58,784 bases of DNA from an uncultured Alphaproteobacteria bacterium (GTDB lineage: Bacteria; Pseudomonadota; Alphaproteobacteria; HIMB59): contig CACKOX010000007.1 of the NCBI GenBank assembly GCA_902601865.1, positions 1 to 58,784 on the forward strand. Direction: 5' to 3'. How positions within the stretch are numbered: position 1 is the stretch's first letter; every line of letters begins with the position of its first letter. Below the pieces are notes generated by a model, which saw nothing but the letters and a program-made list of their open reading frames with translations, made no database searches and was not told where the DNA came from. The translations under genes and the position numbers were made by a program. Shown here one piece after another: positions 42,729 to 52,464 of the stretch.

Positions 42729-43223
42729 ATGTTAAAAAAATTGTTTATGCTTATTGTTGCGGGTTTTTTACTTGCATCATGTGCTGCTACTAAGACAGAA
42801 CAAGGTGGAGACGCTGATGCAGCCTCTTCTAGCGCAAGTTCATCTTCTGGTGGTGAAATTACAGCTGGCACTCAAGAAGATTTGATTGTTAACGTAGGTG
42901 ATAGAGTCTTCTTTGAGTTTGATAGCTCAGAACTTACTGTTGATGCCCAGGCAACTCTTGATGCTCAAGCAGCTTGGTTAATGCAATATCCTGACACTAA
43001 CATAACTGTTGAAGGCCATGCTGATGAAAGAGGTACTCGTGAGTACAACTTGGCTTTAGGTGATAAAAGAGCATTTTCTGTTTATTCTTATCTTGCTCAG
43101 TCTGGAATTGACACCAATAGAATGGAATACGTAAGTTGGGGAAAAGAAAGACCAGAAGTGATTGGTTCTGATGAAACTGCTTACAGTCAAAATAGACGCG
43201 GCGTTACACTAGTAAGTAATTAA
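42729..43223 (+). CDS. pal: Peptidoglycan-associated lipoprotein Pal
   Basis: 164 residues. Lipoprotein signal with lipobox LLASC (Cys at about residue 18), a low-complexity Ala/Ser/Gly linker, and a C-terminal OmpA-like domain: VFFEFDSSELT, then ITVEGHADERGTREYNLALGDKRA, with the DAP-binding Asp and Arg. A GTGGAG ribosome-binding site precedes the ATG. The 124 bases upstream are AT-rich and probably hold a promoter; codon use is strong, in line with an abundant envelope protein. Confidence 0.96.
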   Translation: MLKKLFMLIVAGFLLASCAATKTEQGGDADAASSSASSSSGGEITAGTQEDLIVNVGDRVFFEFDSSELTVDAQATLDAQAAWLMQYPDTNITVEGHADERGTREYNLALGDKRAFSVYSYLAQSGIDTNRMEYVSWGKERPEVIGSDETAYSQNRRGVTLVSN

Positions 43224-43237
43224 TTAAAATTTCATTA

Positions 43238-43261
43238 AGGTGCTCTTTTCAAAGAGCACCT
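43238..43261 (+). terminator. Perfect 11-bp hairpin between pal and cpoB
   Basis: AGGTGCTCTTT (43238-43248) pairs with AAAGAGCACCT (43251-43261) across TC. It lies 14 bases after pal and 9 before cpoB. No T-tract follows on the plus strand, so it is more likely a 3'-stabilising or processing hairpin for abundant pal mRNA than a full terminator; it also covers the cpoB ribosome-binding region. Confidence 0.65.
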
Positions 43262-43270
43262 ATAACACTT

Positions 43271-44299
43271 ATGAAAAAAATAAACAAAATATTGGTTATT
43301 TTTTTTATTCTCTTTTTTTCTAATAGCGCACAACCTGAAAATCACAATCAAGTATCAGTAGAACTAGAAAGGATTAAAAACGACATTATTGATCTTCAAA
43401 AATTTGTTTACAAAAATGATTCATCATCTAATAATTCTAACGATCTAAATGGTAATGATAATTTAGATGAATTAAAAATAATTATTAACGATATTTCAAA
43501 AAGTATTATTTCATTGGAAAAACAAATTTTGGATATTAAAGATGATGTTAGCAACTTGTATTCTTTATATACTTCATCTGATAATGATGAAAAAAAAATT
43601 ATTAGTCCATCTGATCAATTAAACATTGAAGAGAGTTCCACAAATATTGTTGAAAACTCAGAGGATGATCAACTATTGGGAAAAATCAGTCTTTCTGATC
43701 TTGGGGGAGATGAAGTTAAAATTACTGACATTTCCAATGAAGACTCGGTTGAAACAATTACATCATCAAGTCTTGAAAAAAAGGAATTAGATGAAATTGA
43801 GATAAATTCAATATTAGAGGTTAATATTTCTATGCTTAATGATTTAGATCAGTTAATGGAGGAAAATGAAATAGAGCTAAATAAGCCAGTAATTAACGTC
43901 CAAGAACAGTTAAAAACCGCTAAAACAAGTTTTGCAAGCAATGATAATAAGTCTGCTATCGAGAACCTTCTACTTATTATCAATTCCAACACAGATCAAA
44001 AAGAATATTTGGCAGAGACATATTATCTTCTTGGCAGAACTTATTTTATGGAGAATGAGATAATTGAAGCTATAAAATATTTTGGAATAAGACATAGAGA
44101 TTTCTCTTTGTTTCCAAAATTCAAATCTGAAAATTATTTTTGGCTTGGAAAGTCTCTTTTTAGTATTGGAGATCAAGAAAATGGTTGTTTAATTATGGAA
44201 GATCTAATTTTTTCAAATACTTATATTGAAAGCAATGAAGTAATTGAGTCTGCAAAGTCTCTTCAAACCGAAAAAGACTGTGGTTTGATTATTGATTAA
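43271..44299 (+). CDS. cpoB: Tol-Pal-associated protein CpoB (YbgF-like)
   Basis: 342 residues. Signal peptide with hydrophobic core (VIFFILFFSNSAQ), a long acidic Asn/Asp/Ser-rich middle, and a C-terminal TPR domain from about residue 215: QLKTAKTSFASNDNKSAIENLL, then AETYYLLGRTYFMENEIIEAIKYFG. CpoB coordinates peptidoglycan synthesis with Tol-Pal constriction. Identity comes mostly from position and the TPR part; the middle is lineage-specific and longer than usual. Confidence 0.8.
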   Translation: MKKINKILVIFFILFFSNSAQPENHNQVSVELERIKNDIIDLQKFVYKNDSSSNNSNDLNGNDNLDELKIIINDISKSIISLEKQILDIKDDVSNLYSLYTSSDNDEKKIISPSDQLNIEESSTNIVENSEDDQLLGKISLSDLGGDEVKITDISNEDSVETITSSSLEKKELDEIEINSILEVNISMLNDLDQLMEENEIELNKPVINVQEQLKTAKTSFASNDNKSAIENLLLIINSNTDQKEYLAETYYLLGRTYFMENEIIEAIKYFGIRHRDFSLFPKFKSENYFWLGKSLFSIGDQENGCLIMEDLIFSNTYIESNEVIESAKSLQTEKDCGLIID

Positions 44300-44303
44300 T
44301 TAA

Positions 44304-45245
44304 GTGTCACTCTCGCTTGATGTAAAAAATTACCTTAGAGAAAATTTTAAAACAAATGAAAAAATATTAATTTTAATTTCTTGTGGATTAGATAGCACTG
44401 TTCTATTTAATTTGTTAATAAAATCAAAATATTTTAAAAATAAAAATATTTATTATTTGATTTTTGATCACCAAAAAAGATCTGAGGGAAAATATGAAAT
44501 TAAACAATTCATTAAGTTTTATAATCTTTCAGATAAAAATCTTGTTTTAAGGAAAATGTCTTTAAAAAATAAACATAATGGATTCCAAGAAAAATCTAGA
44601 TCAAGCAGATTAAATTTCTTATACAATTTTTCCAAAAAAAAAAAAATTGAAAATGTATTCTTAGGTCACCATCTTGATGATCTCAATGAGACTTTTTTTA
44701 TGAGAAAAATCCAACAATCTGGCACTCTTGGATTATCAAGTATTTTCTCAGATAACTATAAGGGTCTCAAATTGCATCGTCCATTGAGTAAATATTCAAA
44801 AAAACAAATCAAGAGCTATGCAAATATAAATAAACTAATTTGGTTTGAAGATAGAAGCAATTTAGAGTTAGATTATACTAGAAATAAAATAAGAGATTTT
44901 TTGCACTCAAATAATCTTCTTTCTAAGATTAATAGTGAAAGATTAAGTTTCATAGAAACAACTCACTTAAAGTCTTTACACCATAGTTTTTTCATAAGAC
45001 AACAAAATAAAATTTTTGAAATTAAAATATTAAAATTTAATAATTTGAATGAAAATCTTAAGTTCTTAGTTACACAGTCATTTTACTATGAGTATCGAAA
45101 TTTAATTAAAAAACAAATTCGAGATGAAAATATTTGGAATTTTATAAAAATATTAAAATTCCAGTTTCAAAACGGTAAAAAAAGGTCAATATTTTCAGGC
45201 AAAATAGGTGTCTTTAAAAAAAAAATTTGTATAAATCTTACTTAG
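44304..45245 (+). CDS. tilS: tRNA(Ile)-lysidine synthase
   Basis: Modifies C34 of tRNA-Ile(CAU) to lysidine, essential for AUA decoding. 313 residues from GTG at 44304; short because the C-terminal tRNA-binding domains of E. coli TilS are reduced. The PP-loop reads SCGLDS (26-31) where SGGxDS is normal. [21 protein letters not shown], then GLKLHRPL and [18 protein letters not shown], are the other family marks. Order cpoB-tilS-ftsH is conserved in alphaproteobacteria. Confidence 0.92.
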   Translation: MSLSLDVKNYLRENFKTNEKILILISCGLDSTVLFNLLIKSKYFKNKNIYYLIFDHQKRSEGKYEIKQFIKFYNLSDKNLVLRKMSLKNKHNGFQEKSRSSRLNFLYNFSKKKKIENVFLGHHLDDLNETFFMRKIQQSGTLGLSSIFSDNYKGLKLHRPLSKYSKKQIKSYANINKLIWFEDRSNLELDYTRNKIRDFLHSNNLLSKINSERLSFIETTHLKSLHHSFFIRQQNKIFEIKILKFNNLNENLKFLVTQSFYYEYRNLIKKQIRDENIWNFIKILKFQFQNGKKRSIFSGKIGVFKKKICINLT

Positions 45246-45248
45246 TAC

Positions 45249-45276
45249 TTTAAACGTAAGTAACACTGACTATATT
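45249..45276 (+). promoter_or_regulatory. Possible ftsH promoter
   Basis: TTTAAA (45249-45254), 16-base spacer, TATATT (45271-45276), then 6 bases to the ftsH ATG. A second box TATAAT overlaps at 45276-45281 and would be too close for an mRNA containing the start codon. The spacing repeats that seen before rpmG, tolB and the gene at 9846. The -35 is weak. Confidence 0.35.
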
Positions 45277-45282
45277 ATAATT

Positions 45283-47214
45283 ATGAAGAATTTTTCAAAA
45301 AACATTTTTGTGTGGATTATTATTAGCCTTATTTTATTAGGCTTGTTTAACGTTTTTAAGAACTCTCAAAGAGATTATTCCTCCGTCAATTTTACTTATT
45401 CAACATTATTAGAAAAAGCTCAAAATGGCGAGATAAAATCAGTTGAAATTCAAGGAAATAATATTTTTGGTGAAACTATGGATGGTGTTGACTTTACTAC
45501 ATATGCTCCGAGAGACCCTAATCTCATCGAAACTCTTAGTAATAATGAGGTTGCTATAAATGCTAAACCTGAACAATCTGGTATGCACCCATTATTAAGC
45601 ATATTTGTTTCTTGGTTTCCTATGTTATTGCTTATTGGTGTTTGGATATTTTTTATGCGCCAAATGCAATCAGGAAAAGGCGGCGGTGCTCTTGGATTTG
45701 GAAGATCAAAAGCCAAATTATTAAATGAAAATAAACAAAAAGTTACTTTCAACGATGTTGCTGGAATAGATGAAGCTAAGCAAGAACTAGAAGAAGTCGT
45801 TTCTTTTTTAAAAGATCCACATAAATTTCAAAGGTTAGGTGCTAAAATACCAAAGGGAGCTCTGTTGGTCGGACCACCAGGCACTGGTAAGACTCTTCTA
45901 GCCCGAGCCATTGCTGGTGAAGCAGGTGTGCCATTTTTCTCAATATCTGGTTCAGATTTTGTGGAAATGTTCGTAGGTGTTGGAGCAAGTAGAGTTAGAG
46001 ATATGTTTGAACAAGGAAAAAAAAATGCACCATGCATTATATTTATCGATGAAATTGATGCAGTTGGTAGGCATAGAGGCGCTGGATTAGGTGGTGGTAA
46101 TGATGAAAGAGAACAAACTTTAAACCAGCTCTTAGTAGAAATGGACGGATTTGAGGCTAATGAGGGCGTAATTATTGTTGCCGCAACTAACAGACCCGAT
46201 GTCCTTGACCCTGCCTTACTTCGACCTGGAAGATTTGATAGACAGGTTGTAGTTCCTGCCCCTGATATCATAGGAAGAGATAAAATTCTAAAAGTTCATA
46301 CAAGAAAAATTAAAATGGACAAATCAGTCAAGACTATTGCTATTGCCAGATCTACCCCAGGTTTTTCTGGAGCTGATCTAGCTAACATAGTTAACGAGGC
46401 TGCTCTTATTGCAGCTAGGAAGAACAAAAAAATTGTAACAATGGATGACTTTGAGGATGCTAAAGATAAAGTTATGCTTGGAACTCAAAATAAATCAAAA
46501 ATAATTTCTGATGGTGAGAAAGAAGTAATTGCTTATCATGAAGCAGGTCATGCACTGGCCAACCTCCATTGTAAACATGCTGACCCAATTTACAAATCAT
46601 CAATTATTCCAACAGGTAGAGCTCTTGGGTTTGTAATGAGTGTTCCAGAACAAGATAAAGTTATTCACCGTAAAGATGAGTACTTAGACAAGTTAGTTGT
46701 TACAGTTGCTGCTAGAATAGCCGAGGAGATTATATTTGGACCTGAAAAAATAGGCTCTGGGGCTGCGGGTGATATTCAACAAGTTACGAACTTAGCAAGA
46801 GCAATGGTAACCCAAATGGGCTACAGTGATAAGTTAGGAAGAGTTAGGTATACTGGTAATCAAGAGGAAGTATTCTTAGGTCATTCAGTAACACAATCCA
46901 AAAATATTTCAGAAGAAACTGCAAGAATTATCGACCAAGAAGTTATTCGACTTGTTGAAGATGCTGAGTCCAAAGCAAGAAAAATTCTAGAAGATAATAT
47001 TAAGGATCTCCATACTATCGCTAAAGGACTCTTAGAATATGAAACTTTAACTGGAGAGGAGATAAAAAATTTAATCAAGGGTATTAAACCTAAAAGAGAC
47101 GAAGATATATCTTCTGACAGTTCTAATGATAGTCCTGATAGTAAAAAAGAACCTTCAAATAAAGGTCCTTTACCTTCATTTACAAAAGATCAAAATTTTC
47201 CTCTTCCTAATTAA
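45283..47214 (+). CDS. ftsH: ATP-dependent zinc metalloprotease FtsH
   Basis: Membrane AAA+ protease, 643 residues. Two N-terminal helices (about 8-25 and 104-126), Walker A GPPGTGKT (197-204), Walker [13 protein letters not shown], the second region of homology [21 protein letters not shown], and the zinc site HEAGH (419-423). FtsH degrades sigma-32 and LpxC in E. coli; rpoH is also in this window. The C-terminal tail is acidic and Ser-rich. Followed by glmM after 27 bases. Confidence 0.97.
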   Translation: MKNFSKNIFVWIIISLILLGLFNVFKNSQRDYSSVNFTYSTLLEKAQNGEIKSVEIQGNNIFGETMDGVDFTTYAPRDPNLIETLSNNEVAINAKPEQSGMHPLLSIFVSWFPMLLLIGVWIFFMRQMQSGKGGGALGFGRSKAKLLNENKQKVTFNDVAGIDEAKQELEEVVSFLKDPHKFQRLGAKIPKGALLVGPPGTGKTLLARAIAGEAGVPFFSISGSDFVEMFVGVGASRVRDMFEQGKKNAPCIIFIDEIDAVGRHRGAGLGGGNDEREQTLNQLLVEMDGFEANEGVIIVAATNRPDVLDPALLRPGRFDRQVVVPAPDIIGRDKILKVHTRKIKMDKSVKTIAIARSTPGFSGADLANIVNEAALIAARKNKKIVTMDDFEDAKDKVMLGTQNKSKIISDGEKEVIAYHEAGHALANLHCKHADPIYKSSIIPTGRALGFVMSVPEQDKVIHRKDEYLDKLVVTVAARIAEEIIFGPEKIGSGAAGDIQQVTNLARAMVTQMGYSDKLGRVRYTGNQEEVFLGHSVTQSKNISEETARIIDQEVIRLVEDAESKARKILEDNIKDLHTIAKGLLEYETLTGEEIKNLIKGIKPKRDEDISSDSSNDSPDSKKEPSNKGPLPSFTKDQNFPLPN

Positions 47215-47241
47215 CACTAAGTCTAATAATAAATACTCTTT

Positions 47242-48594
47242 ATGAGATTATTTGGTACAGATGGAATAAGAGGTGAAGTAGGAAAATATCCTTTAACTGC
47301 TGAAATTGTTCTTAAACTAGCTAAAGCTTCTGCGCTTGTCTTGAGAAAAAAAAACTCAATATCAAGAGTGGTTATAAATAAAGATACACGGTTATCAGGA
47401 TATATGTTTGAACCAGCATTAACTTCAGGTTTCATATCTATGGGAATAGATGTAGTATTGGTTGGTCCTTTGCCTACTCCTGCTTTAACAGTTCTTGGTA
47501 AATCGCTTAGAGCAGATTTTTCTGTAATGATTACTGCTTCACATAACCCTTACCAAGACAACGGATTAAAATTTTTTACCGGACAAGGACTAAAGATCTC
47601 AGCAGAAGATGAAAATAAAATTGAAGATTTTTTTTATAACTATGACTTTGATAATTTTAAATTAAAACAGTCAAATTATGGTAAAGCTATAAGGCTAAAA
47701 AATGCTTCAGGAAGATATTCTGAAGCTCTAAAACAGTGTGCTGATAGAAATTTAGATTACAGTCAATTAAAAGTAATTTTAGATTGTGCAAATGGAGCAT
47801 CCTACAAAGTAGCACCAGAAGTTTTATTTGAATTAGGTTTAGATTTACAAACTATTGGAAACAAACCTTCTGGTACCAACATTAATCGTAATTGTGGCTC
47901 TTTATTTCCACTTAAAGCATCAAAATTAGTAAAGAAAAAAAAAGCTGATATAGGAATTTGTTTAGATGGAGATGGTGATAGAGTAATAATTATAGATGAA
48001 AAGGGTGAGGTTTTAAGTGGAGAAGAATTAATTTATATTCTTTCTAAATATTATTTATCTGAGAATAAAATTAAAAAAGGTTCTGTAATTGTAACAAATG
48101 AAATTGCAAATTATGGTCTCGATATTTCTATAAAAAAATTTGGTTTAAAATTAAAAAGAGTTAAAGTAGGCGATAAAAATATTCTTAAAGAAATAATTGA
48201 TTACAAATACTTTTTTGGGGGTGAGCCATCAGGTCATTTCATATTCAAAGATGACATATTAATAGGAGACGGTATGGCAACAGCCATTAGAGTATTAACA
48301 TTAGTTCTTAAAGAAAACAAAAAATTATCATTACTAAAAAAAGGCATCGATTTATTTGAGGTAATGAATATAAATCAAAAAATAGATCGAGAAAAATTTT
48401 ATTTATCACAAGAAAGTATTTATCAAAAACTAAATAAATTATTCAAAGATTTAGACATTTATTTCAATATCCGCCCTTCAGGCACAGAGCCACTTTTAAG
48501 AGTGAACTTGCAATATGACAAAAGAAATATAAAAGTAATGACTTTAAACAAATTAAAAAAACAAATAATAAAAGTAATCTCTGATGCTTGTTAA
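47242..48594 (+). CDS. glmM: Phosphoglucosamine mutase
   Basis: Interconverts glucosamine 6-phosphate and 1-phosphate for peptidoglycan and LPS precursors. 450 residues. Start MRLFGTDGIRGEVGKYPLT, phosphoserine S100 in MITASHNPYQDNGLKFF, metal loop LDGDGDRVI, sugar-binding GGEPSGHFIF and the C-terminal phosphate site RPSGTEPLLRV. Lies downstream of ftsH as in other alphaproteobacteria and overlaps the HisZ-like gene by 11 bases. Confidence 0.97.
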   Translation: MRLFGTDGIRGEVGKYPLTAEIVLKLAKASALVLRKKNSISRVVINKDTRLSGYMFEPALTSGFISMGIDVVLVGPLPTPALTVLGKSLRADFSVMITASHNPYQDNGLKFFTGQGLKISAEDENKIEDFFYNYDFDNFKLKQSNYGKAIRLKNASGRYSEALKQCADRNLDYSQLKVILDCANGASYKVAPEVLFELGLDLQTIGNKPSGTNINRNCGSLFPLKASKLVKKKKADIGICLDGDGDRVIIIDEKGEVLSGEELIYILSKYYLSENKIKKGSVIVTNEIANYGLDISIKKFGLKLKRVKVGDKNILKEIIDYKYFFGGEPSGHFIFKDDILIGDGMATAIRVLTLVLKENKKLSLLKKGIDLFEVMNINQKIDREKFYLSQESIYQKLNKLFKDLDIYFNIRPSGTEPLLRVNLQYDKRNIKVMTLNKLKKQIIKVISDAC

Positions 48595-49288
48595 TTCTTT
48601 TGACACAAAATATGCCAAAACAGCTTTAAAATATGAGAGTCTGGATAATTCTTTTACGACAATCCTTGGTTCCAACAAAAAATTTTTGAGAATTTTTACA
48701 TCTGTAGTAGAAAATAAATCTTTAAAATCTCTCTCAGACGCTAATCTTAGATCAGATATTACTGGTCAAGTAATTAATACAATTTTGACACATGACTCAA
48801 ATTCAAAGCACTTCCTATACTACATGGGAGATGTTTTTAAAAAAGATATAATAAATGACAATATTAAACAATTTAGACAACACGGTGTAGAAATTATTAA
48901 CCAACCAAAAAATAAATCTTTTAAAGAAGTTTTAGAGATCTTAGATAAGGTTTTAAAAAAAATTCTTAAAAAAAACTATACCTATATTTTTACTGACCCA
49001 AAAATTAATAAAAATTTAAATTATCTACTAGATCATGGTAGTTATAAAAATAATATTTTAAAATTTGTAAATATTTTCAAAAAAAATATTAAAGCTCCTT
49101 TCGAAGTAAATTTAGAAAATAATTTCTTCTCTAAAGATTATCATCAAGATGTATTTTTCTATGTTTATTCTGATATTTCAAAAAAAATAATAGCGCAAGG
49201 TGGTGGTTATCAATATAAGAAAAATACTAGAAAAGTTGAAGGCTTTGGTTTCTCGTGTAATGTTGATTACATAGCTGAGCTATCTTAA
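48584..49288 (+). CDS. Short HisZ-like (class II aaRS-like) protein
   Basis: 234 residues, about 60 % of a normal HisZ. HisZ is the histidyl-tRNA-synthetase-like regulatory subunit of short-form HisG, and hisZ commonly precedes purA in proteobacteria. Seen: an N-terminal segment SLSDANLRSDITGQVINTIL resembling the LRxDxT motif 2 region, KHFLYYMGDVFKK after it, and the C-terminal IIAQGGGYQYKK ... VEGFGFSCNVDYIAEL like the GGRYDxL...aGF motif. Much of the middle is gone. Could be a reduced HisZ or a relic that keeps a structural role; hisG is not in the window. Its stop overlaps purA (TAATG). Confidence 0.55.
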   Translation: MLVNSFDTKYAKTALKYESLDNSFTTILGSNKKFLRIFTSVVENKSLKSLSDANLRSDITGQVINTILTHDSNSKHFLYYMGDVFKKDIINDNIKQFRQHGVEIINQPKNKSFKEVLEILDKVLKKILKKNYTYIFTDPKINKNLNYLLDHGSYKNNILKFVNIFKKNIKAPFEVNLENNFFSKDYHQDVFFYVYSDISKKIIAQGGGYQYKKNTRKVEGFGFSCNVDYIAELS

Positions 49289-50541
49289 TGAATAAAGCAG
49301 TTATTGGACTTCAGTGGGGAGATGAAGGTAAGGGTAAAATAGTTGACTATTTATCTGAAGATTTCGATCTAGTAGTAAGATACCAAGGTGGTAATAACGC
49401 CGGACATACTGTAATTGTTGAAGGTACAACATATAAGTTAAACCTAATCCCATCAGGTGTAATTAGAGGCAAAATCTGTTTTTTAGGTCAAGGTGTTGTG
49501 CTTGATCCCAATCATTTTTCTAATGAGTATGATCAAATTGCAAAAAAGATTGATAATCCAAAAGTATTTTTATCATCAAACATATCTCTAATCTTAAATT
49601 ATCACAAGCAACTTGATAAGATAAACGAGTTAATTTTAAACGTGGAAAAAAAAATTGGTACAACTTCAAAGGGTATCGGACCGGCATATCAAGATAAAGT
49701 TGGAAGAAAAAGTATTAAACTTTATGATTTAAAATATAAAAACATCATTGAAGAAAAACTGTATTCAATAAAGACTTTTTATGACCCTATTCTTGAGAGT
49801 TTTAATGAAAGTAAAATTAATATAGAACAAACAGTTAAAGATTTACTTTGTTTTTACGATCTAGTTAAAGATTTAATAGTTGATAATTCGTTAATAAAGA
49901 AAGAATTTAAAAATAAGAAAGTATTATTTGAGGGTGCTCAAGGTGCTTTACTTGACTTAGATCATGGATCATATCCTTTTGTGACCTCATCAAATACTGT
50001 TTCATCAAATATTGTTATTGGTTCAGCATTGCAAGTCGATTATCAAACAGTAGGAATATTTAAAGCTTACACTACTAGAGTTGGAAATGGCCCGTTTCCG
50101 TCTGAATTATTTGATGACACTGGTAACTACATAGCTGAAAAAGGTGTTGAGATAGGAACAGTTACAAAAAGAAAAAGAAGATGTGGCTGGCTTGACTTGG
50201 TTTCTTTAAAATATAGTTGTGAAATAAACCGTGTAAATGAACTTTGTATGACAAAAGCTGATGTGCTAAATAGTCTTTCAGAAATTAAAGTATGCAAAAG
50301 CTATAATTCTAAAGAATATGAGGATATTAATTTTAGTGATAGTGAATTCTTAGAATCATTGTCTTTAGAGGAGAGTGATTTTGAATTTTTTTCAAGTTGG
50401 GGTGAGATAGAAGAATTAAGTAAATATGAAACACTTCCTGATAATTTAAAAAAATATATTGCATATATTGAGAATTATTTAAATATCCCAATTAAAATTA
50501 TTTCACTAGGGCCTGAGAGAAATCAAACAATTATTAGATAG
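49288..50541 (+). CDS. purA: Adenylosuccinate synthetase
   Basis: GTP-dependent first step from IMP to AMP. 417 residues. The N-terminal P-loop GLQWGDEGKGKIVDYL, the GGNNAGHTV catalytic segment, GTTSKGIGPAYQDKVGR, FEGAQGALLDLDHGSYPFVTSSNT and KRKRRCGWLDLVSL are diagnostic. Starts within the previous stop (TAATG). Its TAG abuts the convergent rpoH stop with no intervening base, leaving no room for a terminator between them. Confidence 0.97.
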   Translation: MNKAVIGLQWGDEGKGKIVDYLSEDFDLVVRYQGGNNAGHTVIVEGTTYKLNLIPSGVIRGKICFLGQGVVLDPNHFSNEYDQIAKKIDNPKVFLSSNISLILNYHKQLDKINELILNVEKKIGTTSKGIGPAYQDKVGRKSIKLYDLKYKNIIEEKLYSIKTFYDPILESFNESKINIEQTVKDLLCFYDLVKDLIVDNSLIKKEFKNKKVLFEGAQGALLDLDHGSYPFVTSSNTVSSNIVIGSALQVDYQTVGIFKAYTTRVGNGPFPSELFDDTGNYIAEKGVEIGTVTKRKRRCGWLDLVSLKYSCEINRVNELCMTKADVLNSLSEIKVCKSYNSKEYEDINFSDSEFLESLSLEESDFEFFSSWGEIEELSKYETLPDNLKKYIAYIENYLNIPIKIISLGPERNQTIIR

Positions 50542-51435
50542 TCAAGACTCTGGTAAAAGTTTTTGATCAGAGATAATTTTGATTTCATCTTGAAGTTTTT
50601 TTATAGCTTTATTTTCAATTTGTCTGACTCTTTCCCTACTAATTGAATACTTCTGGCTAAGGTCTTCTAATGTTTTTGGCTCTTCATCTAGTCGTCTTGC
50701 AGTTAATATTTCAATTTCTCTAGGTTCAAGCTTCGTAACTGCCTGTTTATACAGGGCTTTTCTTTTTTTAAATTCATCACTTTGTTCAACTTTTGAGACA
50801 GTATCAACTGTTTCATCTTCTACTTGATCTATCCACTCTGAGTCATTTTCGTCATTCATTGGAGTATTTAAAGAAAAATCCTGATTAAAGACTCTGCCTT
50901 CCATTTGCTTTACTTCTTCTTCTGTTACTCCTAGGTCCTCTGAAATAGATTTAATTTGATCATTATCTAGGTAACCCTCTTCATATTTCTTAAGTTGATT
51001 TCTAAGTCTTCGAAGATTAAAAAAAAGCTTTTTTTGAGCTGCTGTGGTACCTATTTTAACAAGAGACCAACTGTGTAAGACATACTCTTGAATAGATGCT
51101 CTAATCCACCATATAGCGTAAGTTGCTAATCTAAAACCCTTTTCAGGATCAAATTTTCTTATCGCTTGAATGAGACCCAAATTACCTTCAGAAATTAAAT
51201 CAAATATAGGTAAACCGTATCCTTTGTAACCCATTGCTATTTTTGCAACTAGGCGTAAATGGCTAGTTACAAGCTTTTGAGCAGCTTTAGTATTTCCATT
51301 TTTAAGCCAATCTATGGCAAGTCTTTTTTCTTCTTCATCTGTCAAAACAGGAAATTGATTAATTTTCTTTAAATAAGGATAAACATCATTTTCAGAGGTA
51401 ATTACAGGCAGTAAATTTTTATTTTCTATATTCAT
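50542..51435 (-). CDS. rpoH: RNA polymerase sigma-32 factor RpoH
   Basis: Heat-shock sigma factor, 297 residues. Region 2: SHLRLVAKIAMGYKGYGLPIFDLISEGNLGL, then GFRLATYAIWWIRASIQEY. The RpoH box is QKKLFFNLRRL. Region 4 helix-turn-helix: KTLEDLSQKYSISRERVRQIENKAIKKL. Its ATG overlaps the stop of the pseudouridine synthase gene (ATGA). The rluD-rpoH pairing is conserved across alphaproteobacteria. Confidence 0.96.
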   Translation of the reverse strand: MNIENKNLLPVITSENDVYPYLKKINQFPVLTDEEEKRLAIDWLKNGNTKAAQKLVTSHLRLVAKIAMGYKGYGLPIFDLISEGNLGLIQAIRKFDPEKGFRLATYAIWWIRASIQEYVLHSWSLVKIGTTAAQKKLFFNLRRLRNQLKKYEEGYLDNDQIKSISEDLGVTEEEVKQMEGRVFNQDFSLNTPMNDENDSEWIDQVEDETVDTVSKVEQSDEFKKRKALYKQAVTKLEPREIEILTARRLDEEPKTLEDLSQKYSISRERVRQIENKAIKKLQDEIKIISDQKLLPES

Positions 51436-52181
51436 TTCAAATTAATATTTAAATCTTTCATGTCATTAGGCAAATCACAAGTAATTTTAATTTGTTTTTC
51501 TAATATTGGATGATTAAATTCTATTTTATATGAATGTAATGCTTGTCTTGGAAATAAAGAAACTAAATTTCTAAGACTTTCAGTCATATTGTTCAGACGA
51601 AATTTTTGCTCTTTATTGAAGCTATAATCTTTATCACCAATTATTGGAAGCCCTAAACTCAAGAGGTGAACTCTAATTTGATGGGTTCTACCTGTAACAA
51701 TCTCACAATCTAAAAGACTTAAAGACCCATGAAATGTCCTGACATTTAAAACTTTAGTTATTGCATTTTTTCCAATATTTTCTGATACCTTAAATTTTGT
51801 TCTTTGAATTTTATTTCTTGATATATTTCTATTGATTTCAATATTGCTTTGGTTTAGTACACCATACGTAAAAGCTAGGTAATTTTTTTTAATACTTCTA
51901 TTTTTAAACATATCCTTAAACATATTTTTAGAAATAATATTTTTGGTAATAATTATGATGCCACTAGTATCTTTATCTAAGCGATGAACAATACCTTCTT
52001 TAAAATTTTCGTCATCTTCAATTATAAATTGATTTTTTAGACTTTCTTGTAAGCTTGGACTTTCATCAAATTCATTTTTTTTATGTGTAAGAAGCCCAGA
52101 GGGTTTATTTAATATTGCTATATCATTGTCCTCGTATAATATTTCAATTCTAAAATCTTTATAGTTATATGAATTACTCAT
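51432..52181 (-). CDS. RluA-family pseudouridine synthase (RluD-like, no S4 domain)
   Basis: Isomerises uridine in rRNA or tRNA. 249 residues; the usual RluD/RluC is ~310 with an N-terminal S4 RNA-binding domain, missing here. Catalytic Asp69 lies in GIVHRLDKDTSGI; ILYEDNDIAILNKPSGLLTH and TGRTHQIRVHLLSLGLPIIGDKDY are the other family blocks. The position before rpoH suggests RluD, but lack of S4 makes the exact target uncertain (RluA-type targets possible). Confidence 0.85.
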   Translation of the reverse strand: MSNSYNYKDFRIEILYEDNDIAILNKPSGLLTHKKNEFDESPSLQESLKNQFIIEDDENFKEGIVHRLDKDTSGIIIITKNIISKNMFKDMFKNRSIKKNYLAFTYGVLNQSNIEINRNISRNKIQRTKFKVSENIGKNAITKVLNVRTFHGSLSLLDCEIVTGRTHQIRVHLLSLGLPIIGDKDYSFNKEQKFRLNNMTESLRNLVSLFPRQALHSYKIEFNHPILEKQIKITCDLPNDMKDLNINLK

Positions 52182-52188
52182 AAAAAAT

Positions 52189-52464
52189 ATGTTAAAAAAA
52201 AAACTTTTAATTAGTTTAGTTATTATTCAAGGCTTATTAATATTATCAGGAATAATAGCAATTATTTTTGGTGTTTTCTATAAAATGAACAATAACAACA
52301 ACTCAACAATGATTATAAATAAAAATGTTGATTTGAATGACATTTTTTTAGTTAATGAAAATCAATATCAACAAAAATATATTTGGGATGATAAGGCAAT
52401 AATTCGAATTATAGATATTAAAACAGACAAGGTTTTGAAAGAAATAGTAATTGAAAAAAATTAA
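52189..52464 (+). CDS. Small single-pass membrane protein upstream of murG
   Basis: 91 residues: one N-terminal helix (residues 6-31), then a polar periplasmic part with IWDDKAIIRIIDIKTDKVLKEI. Layout and position next to an RluD-type gene resemble the DUF6476 group of small alphaproteobacterial membrane proteins; that match is from memory and weak. Divergent from the pseudouridine synthase by 7 bases and overlapping murG by 14. Not a known dcw-cluster gene; function unknown. Confidence 0.6.
   Translation: MLKKKLLISLVIIQGLLILSGIIAIIFGVFYKMNNNNNSTMIINKNVDLNDIFLVNENQYQQKYIWDDKAIIRIIDIKTDKVLKEIVIEKN

Noticed and set aside
45828..46271. 147-codon open frame antisense to ftsH
   Set aside because: It is the reverse strand of the conserved AAA+ domain; Ser/Pro/Thr-rich low-complexity composition typical of shadow frames. 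Similar antisense frames in aapJ and tkt were dropped for the same reason.
51016..51040. Long self-complementary A/T run with AAGCTT centre in rpoH
   Set aside because: It encodes the conserved RpoH-box residues QKKLFF and needs no extra explanation.
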